From Macrostomum hystrix (lineage: Eukaryota > Platyhelminthes > Macrostomidae): a stretch of DNA of 64,000 bases. Under the pieces are notes generated by a model. That model ran no database searches, was not told the origin of the DNA, and saw nothing but the letters and a program-made list of their open reading frames with translations. Both the position numbers and the translations under genes were made by a program. This document shows positions 10,640 through 21,212 of this stretch, in pieces. Location: NCBI GenBank assembly GCA_950097015.1, contig CATNEN010000033.1, positions 1,736,001-1,800,000 of the forward strand. Direction: 5' to 3'. Numbering within the stretch: the stretch's first letter is position 1; every line of letters starts with the position of its first letter.

Positions 10640-13095
10640 TGTCTTCTGTGGCTCTGATTTTCTTTTTTTTTTAAAGTTCTGCTTCCGCTATTAGGATATT
10701 TATCGAATATCAAATCAGGACGTTCTGCTTTTAGGTCACAATCGCTTTCAGGGCTTTTTCATTGTTGTTTAAACCAGTCCTTCAGACTCAATCTCATTTT
10801 GGTTTCTCTCGGCGCAGGCTCATCGCACTGGATTCTTGTGAAATTGTGTTGCAAGATCAACTTGAAAGATAGTCATATATTATGATAGAGGTCTTTAAAT
10901 TTCGAAACCAAGGGCTCTCACACCTTCACCTAACTCGATCGGGCTGCTTTAAGTAATCACTGTCAGTAATCTTAACTTAGTTAAAAATTTGCCTCTTTTT
11001 TGTCATTTCAATCAATCAGTTTCGAGCTTGTTTTTCGCTCGCACCTAGGCATTTGACTATTGTTTTGTCTATTTTTAACCTTGATTCTTCTTTAGTGCCA
11101 TCTAAATTGAGTTTCTGATTTTGCTTAGAATCTGTTTGAGTTGCTGATGAGTCTTCGGAGATTTGTTGCTTTCATAGTTTTGTGCTCTGTGCCTAAATGC
11201 TCCTGCAAGTTATGACTCTTTATACTCACTATCTTACTTAAAGTAGCAAGTAGAGTTTAGTACACATATTCTTCACGCACAAAACACCCGATCGCACATC
11301 GGGTGGCACTTTTTTAAATGGCACCAATTCGAAAATCTGTATTCTTTTCGCTTGACGCGTTTTTTCTACAAACCAATTTAGCAGTGGCAGAGTATTGCAG
11401 GTGTGTTCTAAAATACACTTTTTTCTTAGACACAATTTTTACCACAATATGTCCCGATTTCGGAGACGCAATTTCGCTTTTCAGACGAGCCATCGATTTA
11501 GCGACTAGCAGCTTACCAGCTACAGTTAACTCGCCTATCGTGTCTTTGCTTTGCTTCGGATAAGGAACAACACTTGTGTAACCCAATTCTTAAAACCTCT
11601 CAAAATGAAAAGCCAGACATGAGCTTGGTAAGTCGGGTGTAGCGGTGAAAATCTGCGCTAATTAGGCCTTGCTAATTTACAGAGATTACGCCTCCAAGGC
11701 GAGTGTGCAAACAAAGGCCGCACCTCTTGAAGTATTCTGTAGCGCGAATATCGGGCAGTTGACGTACCTGCACTTGTCAATGCAAGAGATCAGATCATGA
11801 TTTAGCAAGTCTTGGAGCCCTCACACTTTGGACCTCACGCAATAAATGCTGTTATATTTATTGAGAATATAGCTTTCACTATAGAGAAATTGCGTCCACC
11901 AATCATATACGTGCGAGCGGGCAGGAAAATGAAGGCGGGAGCGAGCGCACCTAGACAAGTTTAAATCATAAATATGAAAGTGCAAAGGCTTGAGAGCAGC
12001 AAGAGCTAAAGTCTATGGTAATAACCTCGGGGTTTTCATACTGCGGCAAAAAGTTCAACTTTTTTAAAGTACTTACGCTTTTGCCATAGACAGTGGCAGG
12101 CAAATATTACCAGAGGGGGTGGAATAGTCTATGGCGCAGAGAGCTGAGAAAATAAGAAACGAAACACAGCTCCAATGTGGGCTATGTAGCCGAGAGTTTC
12201 CATAGCGCCCAGCAAAAGCAAAGGCTAGGTCAACTTCGCGACTGCAGCCAGTCAAGCGTTAGCTCCGACTCTCAACTACAGTGAGTTAAATGTCTCTAAA
12301 ACTTGTGAGTGCATTTTTGTCGTTTTGTTTCTAGCACAAAATCTTACCGGCTCAAATAATGATTCAGATTATTGCATTCGATCATGCAATAATATATAAC
12401 GTACTTAGCAGTCGCTTCCTCGAGAAGCCTCCATGCTTGCCTGGTTTCGTAGGATGTGTAGTTTGATACAGACATAAAAATGTGTTGTAACTGAAATTCA
12501 AAATAATTTAGGTACAGGAGACGGAAATGGGACTGGTGTAAGATGAATTCCTGAATTCGGCTCTCAAAGGTCAAATGACGCTCAGGCTCAGAATTTTCCG
12601 CAGGAAGTCCAACCGAAATTGCACCTGCGATTTTACACACTGTCGTATTGCTTTCCGACTGCATGATGCTCTTCAGCTTCGATTCCCATGAAGCAAGTTT
12701 GATGGGGCAATTCCCAGTCTTGTTACGGTCGGTCCTTTGCCTTGAAGCGAGTCTTCGTGTTGACAATTTTCTTTTAAGTCTTTTTAGTCTTAGGGTCAAA
12801 CGACTTTCCGGTCAACGTCGCTAGCTCTGTGCACATTTCGATAATGACTCCCACCTGGTGTTTTAGCTGATGGGAGTAGGTCAAAATTCACTTCATTTCT
12901 TCACAGTACAATCTTCCGTCGTTCTCTGGGGGTGCGCATTGGGCTTCGTCAGCTTCTTGTGAAATTAGTTGCGCAACGGAACTTGTCTGGACGGTTATGT
13001 AGTGAGTTATCCCAGTTGCAGCCGGGTGAGTAGCAATGAGGCGACAAGTCTTCCAGCCTCCAGCTGATCGTAATGCGCTATGTGTGCTGTCACTA
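10640..13095. other. Non-genic stretch
   Basis: No convincing exon was seen. A 151-residue minus-strand ORF at 12344-12799 matches nothing I know. The word GTCTATGG or its complement occurs at 12011, 12084 and 12127. The right part may be the decayed 3' end of the neighbouring BEL/Pao element. Confidence 0.4.
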
Positions 13096-13099
13096 TCGG

Positions 13100-13990
13100 T
13101 TGAAACAGCTCAAAGGAAGGCCACGATTGGAATGGTGCATGAAGGAAGCATGATGGTGCGGTGTGGAAGTTCGATTGGAGGAGCTGAGACAGAGTTAGAG
13201 GCGCAATGGTCTGCTGGATTCTCTGTGGTGGTCACATAGCGACGATCGTTTGAGAGGCCGAAAGCGCGAATTTCTTGAACCCGCTGAATTTCATATTAAC
13301 GGATTTTGTGCCACGTAGGATCCAGTCGAGTACAAACTGACTGTTTATGTAGTGGGTGACGCTCACAATGTTGAGTACTCGTGAGAGCATGTCACTGAGA
13401 AGCAATGCGGCCCGATTGCCGATGAGGGCGGCCAATAGTTCGATACGAGGAGTGGTAATTAGAAGGCCTTTTCTACCTGTGGGAACGAGGCGTGCCTTAG
13501 CGTATAGAAGTACGACGGTTGCTTGCCCGTCCTTGAATTGATGAATGTAGATCGCGAAGCCGTTAGCCATGGGGGAACCGTCGTTGATGAGGATCATCCG
13601 GCAAGGGTAGGACCAATCTTCAATGCAGCAACGTTGCATGATGATTGATCTACCTTGGTGAAGTCGTCACGGAGGGATTTCCAAGACTCGACTGTGGGCA
13701 CGTCAGCCGTTTTATTCCATGGTGCTTGAGAGTTAAATGCGGTGTGGAAGAGGAGACGACCAGCCAGCAAGCGTGGGGCAGCGTAGCCAAATCGATCGTA
13801 TGGTTTCGAGATGGTGCTCAGCAGACTCGTATGAAAGTTTCCGGAAGGCGGCGCCAGCGAGAAGCCCCGCGAAGAGCCTCGAACTTATCGACATCTGTGT
13901 AACTGCAGCTGTTGATTCTGTAAGTGAATGGATTCAAAAATGCTGGAAAACTCGCTGGATCCTCACCGTCGAAACTTAGAAGTTGTAGGT
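13100..13990 (-). mobile_element. Decayed BEL/Pao retrotransposon pol fragment
   Basis: Minus-strand frames give pieces of a Pao-type pol. The order is a segment like the region after the reverse transcriptase (SKPYDRFGYAAPRLLAGRLL, 13.8 kb), then TTPRIELLAALIGNRAALLL with a preceding YAKARLVP (13232-13639), which is the RNase H-like region of this family, then WILRGTKS and ENPADH near 13.2 kb. Frames switch and stops intervene, so the copy is dead. No LTRs were recognised. The fragment is unlike the Ty3/gypsy element further right. Confidence 0.7.
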
Positions 13991-14780
13991 TACAGAGGAC
14001 GGTGTCACCGAAAAGCGATGTTGGCCGAGACGCCGGCTATTTAGGATTTGGGCTGCGTGCGGCGAGGCCGCTGACGGGTGCGGTGAGGCCGCTTGCAGAT
14101 GCGGCGAGCCTCTGACGGTCATGTTAGTGTAACTTGCTCTGACTCGGGCACTCGTCTTGGTATTGGATTTTCCTCGAGTTGAGGTTGCGCTGCGCATCTT
14201 CATTCTCGGTCGGAATTCGAGATATCCGTTTTCGATAAGACGCTCTGCAACCAGCTTTCCGTTGAGGAAAAATTATTTTTACTCGTAGGTGGATCAAAAA
14301 GGTTCTAAAGCGAGAGAAGAATATTTTGTTTTGTATATTTGATGCAATGTAACTTATTCGATAGTGATAACAGTGCTAGGTGCCTATGGGTAGAGCGAAT
14401 GCTGAGAGAAGTAAAAGTGCAGCCAATGCAGACAAGTAAATGTAAACTAAATTGATGTGAGAAACTGGAAACTAAGACATAAATTATTATTATGATGGAG
14501 AGGTGTTCATCTCGACACCGGCTCCTCAAATGAGCGCGGACGCCCCACTCCTAAATTGTCTCTATTAATCTCTGTGGTTGGACACCCTTGCTCACTCGGC
14601 TTGATCGTCTTGGTTGGTGTTCTGGGGTTGGTTTTCCGTCGGTCTCACGGACGCTGGTGGTCGCCTAATGGAAACTAGATTCCGTGTCGTCCATACTTTG
14701 CGATTGTCCTGTAGGTAGGTGTTTTTTTCGAGACTCGTATCGATGTGAAACGGACACGTGTATGGCGATTATCCCTTAGG

Positions 14781-14885
14781 TACGAGGGTTGTTCCAAAAG
14801 TCCTTTCCCTTTTTGAACACAGCTCTTGATCTACTGCTCCAATTTTATTGCGATTTTCGTAAGTTGGCAACTAAACTACTAGCTC
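14781..14885. mobile_element. Mariner-type terminal fragment
   Basis: The sequence begins TACGAGGGTTGTTCCAAAAG, with the TA, GAGGG and CAAAAGT pattern typical of mariner-family inverted repeats. No transposase frame follows and no matching right end was found nearby, so this is a remnant of a mariner or a related MITE. Confidence 0.5.
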
Positions 14886-15140
14886 AGATTTATTGTCGAA
14901 AAAGTATTAATGCATCAAGTTTTAAGCAAGCAGCAACTGATTTCTGTTACGTTTGTGCTTAGGTATCAAGAAAGAATTAGCAGGGGCCGACGAGGTGCGT
15001 ATGTTAGATGTAGGTATAAGTTGGCGAAGGGCCTGAATTCGCGCCGCTTGGTGCGCAGAGACCAGTTTATTAGCCTGGCTCTAAACCCATGTTTAGGCCA
15101 TAGAAGCATTCATATACATACTGGTAATATATGTATATTC

Positions 15141-15275
15141 CCTTGAATTGATGAATGTAGATCGCGAAGCCGTTAGCCATTGGGGGAACCGTCGTTGATG
15201 AGGATCATCCGGCAAGGGTAGGACCAATCTTCAATGCAGCAACGTTGCATGATGATTGATCTACCTTGGTGAAGT
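15141..15275. repeat. Second copy of a 134-bp BEL/Pao segment
   Basis: This stretch repeats 13531-13664 almost exactly, in the same orientation; the visible difference is one extra base (CCATTGGGGG against CCATGGGGG). It ends about 20 bp before the TA that flanks the DDE transposon. It looks like a recent local copy of part of the BEL/Pao relic. Confidence 0.9.
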
Positions 15276-15297
15276 GAAGTATTTAGTTGGTGAAGTA

Positions 15298-15474
15298 GCA
15301 TTTTGCGTCCGACTTAAGTTTATGGGCATTTCACTTGATCCACAGTGGCAGAATTCCACACTCAAGGGCAACTGCTTTCCCAGTCTATGGCTCAAACGGG
15401 TGGCTGGCAGGCGATTGACTTAATCTTCGGGGCATGAACTTAGTCCATTTTTGCTCTCTAGTAGACCGGAAGCT
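15298..15474. repeat. Left terminal inverted repeat of the DDE transposon
   Basis: Matches 16864-17040 in reverse complement over 177 bp. It contains GTCTATGG at 15383. Confidence 0.93.
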
Positions 15475-15679
15475 TTTAAGCAGGCCCTAGTGGGCAGTGT
15501 TGCGACAAGGACCAAGTGATTTATTGATGTGATGCCACGAGGCTTACCAAAAATGAATGCAAACGAGAAAAGAATCGGGAACGTAGGCAAGAAAGGTTCA
15601 GCAACGGGAACACAGGCGGCAATAATTAACAAAATTTAAATACAAGCGGGAAAACTTCATCGAACTCAGCGACTGAAGG

Positions 15680-16825
15680 TCACAAAATAGGCTGGCCGGC
15701 AATGCAGGCTGGAAGGTGGCGCAGTGAGTGACGGTACCATCCGCCGCACTTCGCAGCCGTGACCTCCACTGTCGCCTCCTCAGCAATCCTTTGCATGACC
15801 AGAATTCGCCACTGGTACAGCGGCGTCTGTGGGGGCGGGCTGTCCAGCTCACGCTGCACCTCATGCTGCGCCAGTGCGCGCTTGATTGCCGCCTTCACGC
15901 ATGAGTGCGCCTCCTCGACGGGGTTCAGAAACGGCGAATATGGCGGCAGGACCTTAACGCTCCAGTTGGCTCCAAACTGCTCCGGCAGTGTGACTCCGTT
16001 GTGAAATCGAGCGCCGTCCATCACAATGCAAAACCGTTCAGCGTCGCCCACATCATCGCGATTATTGACAGCATGCATCAGCTCCTCGATGAACGTCTGA
16101 AACCTGGCCGCCGTCATCGTCTCGGAAACCATCTTGTGATACACGAGGCCAAGGCTTGGGGAGATGGCCTGCACGATGTTCAGTTGAGCTCCGCGCTGTG
16201 TAACAACCACGCGCCGAACTCGCTGGCCTCGTCTACTGCGTCCTTGGGATCGGCGTGTCCACATGTTGAAACCCGTCTCGTCGACGAATAGCAAGTGCTG
16301 CTCGGGAGTAATACCGATCAACCAGTGAGCAAATTCTTGCCTCCGAGCCACGTTCTCTGGCGAGTTGCGCGCTGCCGGAACATCGGCTTCTCGCCCCAGA
16401 CTTTTCAGCGTGATCAGCTGCTTGTCCACCGCCCTACTGATGGTGGATTCACTTACTTGTAGATTAAACCGCTCCTGCAGCTGGTTCCTCATCTCCGCCA
16501 GTGTCAGAAGTGGATTTTCGACTATTTTGTCCACCAGGTACTGAACATGGACCGCTCCGAGCTTCGGTTCTCTGCCACCGCCATGAGGGAGACGATTGCG
16601 ACGTCCAGTGACTTCGTACCGCCTTTTAATTGACATGACTGTCTTGACGTTAACCTTCATCCATCGCGCGATATCGACCGGCCGCTCACCTCTGTCCAGT
16701 GCGTCTACGGCAAGGCTGTGCTTCTCATCGCTCATCATTGACCACGTCCGAGGTTGTGGGCCGTCACCCTGCTCATCAGGGGCAGTTTCATAGCTAGCGT
16801 TGCTGCCTTCGTCTTCCGAGCTCAT
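15680..16825 (-). CDS. DDE transposase (IS630/Tc1-like, DDE_3 fold)
   Basis: An intact 381-residue ORF. Residues about 35-140 form two helix-turn-helix units (DIARWMKVNVKTVMSIKRRY and STISRAVDKQL), which bind the inverted repeats. The RNase H-like catalytic core follows with Asp182 in VDETGF, Asp270 in VMDGARFHN and Glu304 in PPYSPFLNPVEEA. The 33 residues between the last two (34 if the second Glu is used) and the YSPFLNP box place it with IS630/Tc1-type enzymes that cut and paste at TA. The acidic N-terminus precedes the first DNA-binding helix. The gene fills the space between the inverted repeats, and no frame break is seen. Confidence 0.93.
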   Translation of the reverse strand: MSSEDEGSNASYETAPDEQGDGPQPRTWSMMSDEKHSLAVDALDRGERPVDIARWMKVNVKTVMSIKRRYEVTGRRNRLPHGGGREPKLGAVHVQYLVDKIVENPLLTLAEMRNQLQERFNLQVSESTISRAVDKQLITLKSLGREADVPAARNSPENVARRQEFAHWLIGITPEQHLLFVDETGFNMWTRRSQGRSRRGQRVRRVVVTQRGAQLNIVQAISPSLGLVYHKMVSETMTAARFQTFIEELMHAVNNRDDVGDAERFCIVMDGARFHNGVTLPEQFGANWSVKVLPPYSPFLNPVEEAHSCVKAAIKRALAQHEVQRELDSPPPQTPLYQWRILVMQRIAEEATVEVTAAKCGGWYRHSLRHLPACIAGQPIL

Positions 16826-16863
16826 ACTGTTGCCTTTGCTCTTTAGGCTAGAGCGCGAAGCGC

Positions 16864-17040
16864 AGCTTTCGGTCTACTAGAGAGCAAAAATGGACTAAGT
16901 TCATGCCCCGAAGATTAAGTCAATCGCCTGCCAGCCACCCGTTTGAGCCATAGACTGGGAAAGCAGTTGCCCTTGAGTGTGGAATTCTGCCACTGTGGAT
17001 CAAGTGAAATGCCCATAAACTTAAGTCGGACGCAAAATGC
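16864..17040. repeat. Right terminal inverted repeat of the DDE transposon
   Basis: Reverse complement of 15298-15474, followed by the TA target duplicate at 17041. Confidence 0.93.
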
Positions 17041-17328
17041 TATAATATATTGTAAAAGAAAAGCATGTGCACCATATATGCAACAATTTCAAACAATATT
17101 CATTGACCAACTTCCCCACTCAGACCCAATAATCATGATTGTTCAACGGTAGACGGATGTCTATGGCCACGCCAGGCCACGCCAAACAGATTGGCCTTTT
17201 TGACTTTATTTTAGGCAAAAACGAATTGAAACGATTTGAAACAATTAGCGCAATTGAAACAGTAACGCAACTGACAGCAGCATGTGCTGCACTCCCTCTG
17301 TCCATTGTCAAAATACAGATGCAGATGC

Positions 17329-18835
17329 TCAGTGGGGCTCCTGGGGCGGTCCGATCGTGAAAGTGCAGTTGGTGAAACTGCAGTCACCAAATACCGCAGC
17401 GTAGTTGCGGCCCGTAACGCTGACGGCTCTGTTGCTCACGTTGCTAGTCGCACTTGACACCACCCGTGGGGCGGGCTCCGATTCGCCCTCCACATGCCGG
17501 ACCAGTGCGTCGCTCACAGACGTTGCCAGATCCCTCATCGTGCGATCTCGCTTGCGTGACAGGTACCGTCGCACGGTCGCCTCACTCTGCTGGCCCGTGA
17601 TGCTCATGATGTCATTGATGGTGAATCCGGCGTCCCGCAGATCTGCGATCCGCGTCACGCGGATGCAATGATTGGTGTACCGCTTAGACAATGTGCAGAC
17701 CTGACTGAGGCGCTGCATCAGGGAGCCCAGCCAGTTGATCCCGCGCGTCTGCTTCGCCGAATACATGACCTGACCGTCCTTGTTGGGCATTGGCCGGGGA
17801 AAGAAGGTGTCATCCTTCGTCTCAGCTGGCAGGGTTGCGCCGTATAGCTGTAGCAGCTCCAGCTGTTTGCCATAAATCCGCGCCTGCTTCGGTACGTATC
17901 CCTTCGCCCTGACAGGATCGGCACTCTGGTTCTTGGTGGACAACGGCGGAAGCTCCATGTAGGCGTTACCATCGGCATCCTCCTTGGCGATGAGTAGCTG
18001 CCGTCTCCGTAGTGCCTTCAGATGTTCTTGGCCGCGTTCACCAAGAATGTACAGAAGTGTAAAGAGTACTTCATCTTGCAGCTTCTCCCCGGTGGTGCGA
18101 TCGAAATTTATGGAGTTTCGCCAGGTCCGCCTCCTCGATAGGCTCAAAGTGCTTCACCGCGCCACCAGCGTTGTTCCAATCGCGCACTTTCACTCGCAGC
18201 ATCCTGTTGGACTTAGCAAACTCAGGCGCGCCCACCAGATCGAGGTTCCGTTGAAGGATATGTCGGAAGTACCGCTGAATACCCGCGCGGATACACACCA
18301 AGGTTGCCGGAGAATACAGTTCGCCATTAGCCTTGCGCAAACGAAAGTAGAATAGTCGAAGGTATTCGTTAATCTCAGATGATTCCATGCTCCTGAGCCG
18401 TTCGGTCGCATGCCCGACACTGGCCATGATGTCAACAAACTGCTGACCATACTGTGTCATTTGCTCTCTGGTCGTCTTTGGCAACGATTGCACCTCCGCT
18501 TCGTCCATCTCCTTCTCCGCTCCAACTTTCGGAACACCGTCGGGTCCCACCTCCGGTAGGATGACGCCCAGAATGTCGTCGTCATTCTGCCCGGGATCTT
18601 CCAGGTAGGCTATGAAACGAGAAAGGTCGTCGTCGTCCCTATGATCGGCCGAACTTAGATGCGTCAAGAGTCGCAACTCTGGTGCGGTGACACCGTTTAA
18701 GGCGTCAACCGGTAGATTAGCCCAATTTATCATTTGCAAGTTTAAGGCGCTCACTGGTGGTTCAGACTGTTCAGGCTTGGGGCTTCTACTCTTGCCTTCC
18801 TTCCTTCCTTCCATCCTTCCGTCAGCTTTAGCCAA
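17329..18835 (-). pseudogene. Crypton-type tyrosine recombinase, frameshifted
   Basis: Two overlapping minus-strand frames (18835-18071 and 18147-17329) together look like one recombinase. The first gives a charged N-terminus and the DNA-binding core (residues about 150-235, with EINEYLRLFYFRLRKANGEL and SPATLVCIRAGIQRYFRHIL). The second carries the catalytic domain: Arg in RGQEHLKALR, HxxR in NHCIRVTRIADLRDAG and the Tyr in VRRYLSRKRDR. The frame must change near 18105. The layout matches the DUF3504/Crypton recombinases of animals. Either the copy is broken or one base is wrong. No terminal repeats are visible, as expected for Cryptons. Confidence 0.8.
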
Positions 18836-19003
18836 TGTTTTTTTGTCTATGGTCCATCCTTCTCCTCTGCCCAGCCAATCCTCACGAACAAGTAGAGCTA
18901 TTTTTATACCGTTTGTGCAACGGAGGAAATCTTGTCGGGTGCGTTTGTCAATGTTGTTGTGTATGCGGTTGCCTCATAGACAACTTACCATTGTTCTAAG
19001 CTT

Positions 19004-19035
19004 TCACTTCGACTTTCACTTTCACTTTCACTTTC
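19004..19035. repeat. CTTTCA hexanucleotide run
   Basis: About five tandem copies of a six-base CTTTCA-type unit. Confidence 0.8.
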
Positions 19036-19439
19036 ACTTCACTAAGACAATTTTAAAAGTATTGTTTAACACTTTCTGCATAGTCTATGGTATTTTGTAT
19101 CCATAGAGAATGCGTCAATTTATGAATGTATTTAGATATAACAATTTAAACAAAACGCGCTAATAATACAAAGTTTTGTAATGCTCCAGGGAAGAGTAAT
19201 AGTCCATCCAAGTTTCGCAGGTAGTCACTTCGTAAATTTGAACGTGCAGTTCTCGAATTTGCAATTTTCGAATAGCCGTGATACTTGCGCTTGGGTGCTT
19301 CGAACTGCACGATCGAAAAAAGCAAAATAAAGTAGCAGAAATACATGGATTTAGAAATAGCTTTCCCAGCGAAGTTTTAACTTACCCGTTGAAAGGTGAA
19401 CTTCTTGGCTCGGGGTCATTTCACAGGTTTCTCTGATAA

Positions 19440-19605
19440 AAACTCGTCTCTTTTTCGGTGGCCGTAGCACTGGTGGGCTGCTGGAGTTCCACAATTGGCC
19501 GTTCTAACGCGGTGCTTACCGCAGTCAATGCTTCGAACAAAGCACGGTCTCGTTTTCGTGAAAGGTAGCGTCGCACGGTTCGCTTTGTAGGCTGATCGTT
19601 GTTGC
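19440..19605 (-). pseudogene. Second Crypton recombinase relic (C-terminal end)
   Basis: One minus-strand frame reads KRTVRRYLSRKRDRALFEAL, closely matching the active-site tyrosine segment of the neighbouring Crypton (ATVRRYLSRKRDRTMRDL), then diverges into an ELQQPTSATATEKE tail. No other part of the recombinase was found beside it, so it is a fragment of a related but distinct copy. Confidence 0.7.
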
Positions 19606-19654
19606 ATCTCCGGGCTGATTTGTTCTGTCGTTTCAGTATTCTGCGGTCTCTCGG

Positions 19655-20020
19655 CTAGGCTGGTCTAGGCTGGATGTCGCGTCCTTGGAGAAGCTTTGCC
19701 GGCGATTCTCCGCATTTTAGTGGTGTTGTTCGGAAGCTAAAGATTGTCCTTGAATTCCATCTTTGCACGGAATGCTTTCTGCGCCAAAGGTTTGCGCTGC
19801 TTGCTTCAAAGTTCTGTTGAACACTTCGATCATGCTGTTCCTTCTTGGCTCGTACAGTGACACGTTGGCGTTTGACGTCTCGTCGGGCCAGAAACTCCTC
19901 CGTCTGGTAAGTCACAGAGTTACTGCCATTGTCAGACACAAAAGTGTTAGGGTTTCCAAAGCGATTAAAAACTAGCGGATCTTCACTCTCGACTAGGTGC
20001 GATCCCGGGTCAGGCGTCAC
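19655..20020 (-). pseudogene. Ty3/gypsy integrase relic
   Basis: A 121-residue minus-strand frame contains FVSDNGSNSVTYQTEEFLA, the second catalytic Asp region of a retroelement integrase core, and ends in FRTTPLKCGESPAKLLQGR, the conserved segment after the core. The start of the core and all other pol domains are absent. The sequence differs from the complete gypsy element that begins 900 bp to the right, so it comes from another family. Confidence 0.65.
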
Positions 20021-20021
20021 T

Positions 20022-20926
20022 TCGCGACTTCGGGGTGGCCGCTGCCGCGGACTCTGATGTTAGTTGAATGTACAAGTTGAAGACTTGGGTATATGCAGGG
20101 TCAGGCAGCTTGGTGGAGCCAATATGTCGGGGTCTTGGACAAGCAGGTCGGCTCGGAAAATGCGCCTGGCCCAGTCTTCGCATCTGAAATTGGAATTAGA
20201 AATGATGTAGATTCTCCGTGTTTTAAATTGTGTGGATTGTGTAATATCAGTGGCGATGAAATCGTATCAGGAGGTCATTTGTAGGCCTAGTTTGGGCATC
20301 CATAAGCTGCGAACTGTTCAAAATCTGGATCTTCTAGTCTTTTAGAGAAAAAAAATTAGACTTAACTCAAACTTGCATCTGGGTGCAAATATAAAAATGA
20401 GTTCTTTAAAAAGGCAATTAAAAACTCATTTTACAAAGGCAAAAACAACTGATCAAAGCTTCACAACAAGATTTTTTCCGAAGCAACTTGCACCGATTTA
20501 AAAAATGGTCAATTTTGCATTCTGGGTATTTTCTGTGATTGGACCAGGCGATGGGGTATCACACAGTTGACGCCTCTTCTCTGGCGAGATTCGCTTTGTG
20601 TACCTCTCTCTGTAGAGTCTACAAGACTCTGGCATCTTGTGACCGGTAGCACATTGAATGTCGCCAACAGAAATGCCGTTGTTTGCTAGTGTCCAGAGGC
20701 TCTGCTTTCAGCGCTGCCCCGACAGATCGGTTGGCACTCCTTCTGCCTGACGGCGGAGTCTCCGAAGAGAGCACGTACTGACTGCGACAACAAGCGCCTA
20801 TCTAGACCACCCTTGTCAGCGGCGCACTCTCAAGACGCGTAGTGCCGAAAGCTACCTAACTGAACAAGCAGAGCGTGGTCGGGCGGGGCGAGGCAAAACA
20901 AAGTGGACTAGCTTGCACGTGCTTCT
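20022..20926. other. Non-genic stretch left of the gypsy element
   Basis: No gene recognised. The right end supplies the target site CTTCT (20922-20926) of the gypsy insertion. Confidence 0.4.
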
Positions 20927-21081
20927 TGTTGTGCAGTTGATTAATGCACGTACATAGTTCGTACATGTACACCTCTGATATCGATTGGCGCAGAATATAT
21001 ATAGTCCAAATACTGAGAGCCAACTTGGCGTGAAAGTTTCGGATACTAACTTGGCTGACTCGCTACTATTCATTTACAACA
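20927..21081 (+). repeat. 5' LTR
   Basis: 155 bp, TG...CA ends, with a TATATATA stretch near 20996-21003 that could serve as a TATA box. Confidence 0.95.
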
Positions 21082-21099
21082 TTGGCGTCGCAAGCACAA
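21082..21099 (+). other. Primer-binding site (predicted)
   Basis: The 18 bases directly after the 5' LTR contain TGGCGTCGCAAGCAC, with the TGG that pairs to a tRNA CCA end. I cannot assign the tRNA without the host tRNA set. Confidence 0.55.
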
Positions 21100-21212
21100 G
21101 CGAACACCCACCCCAATAAGCCGGGGTCGGAGTAGACTGAAGTGAAGTGACTGCAAGCCTGCCAAGCCAAGCGTAAACAACAGCGCCAAACTGCAAAAGT
21201 GCAAACTGAAAC

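Larger units (their letters stand above)
15298..17040 (-). mobile_element. Tc1/IS630-type DNA transposon with 177-bp terminal inverted repeats
   Basis: Terminal inverted repeats are 15298-15474 and 16864-17040. They start GCATTTTGCGTCCGAC and are nearly identical; I see one mismatch near the inner edge. A TA dinucleotide flanks each end (15296-15297 and 17041-17042), the target duplication of the Tc1/mariner superfamily. A single intact transposase lies between them on the minus strand. The element is 1743 bp and appears complete, so it may be recent or still mobile. Confidence 0.93.

Noticed and set aside
12344-12799. 151-residue minus-strand ORF
   Set aside because: No recognisable domain, weak coding character and no splice or neighbour support; it may be BEL/Pao debris.
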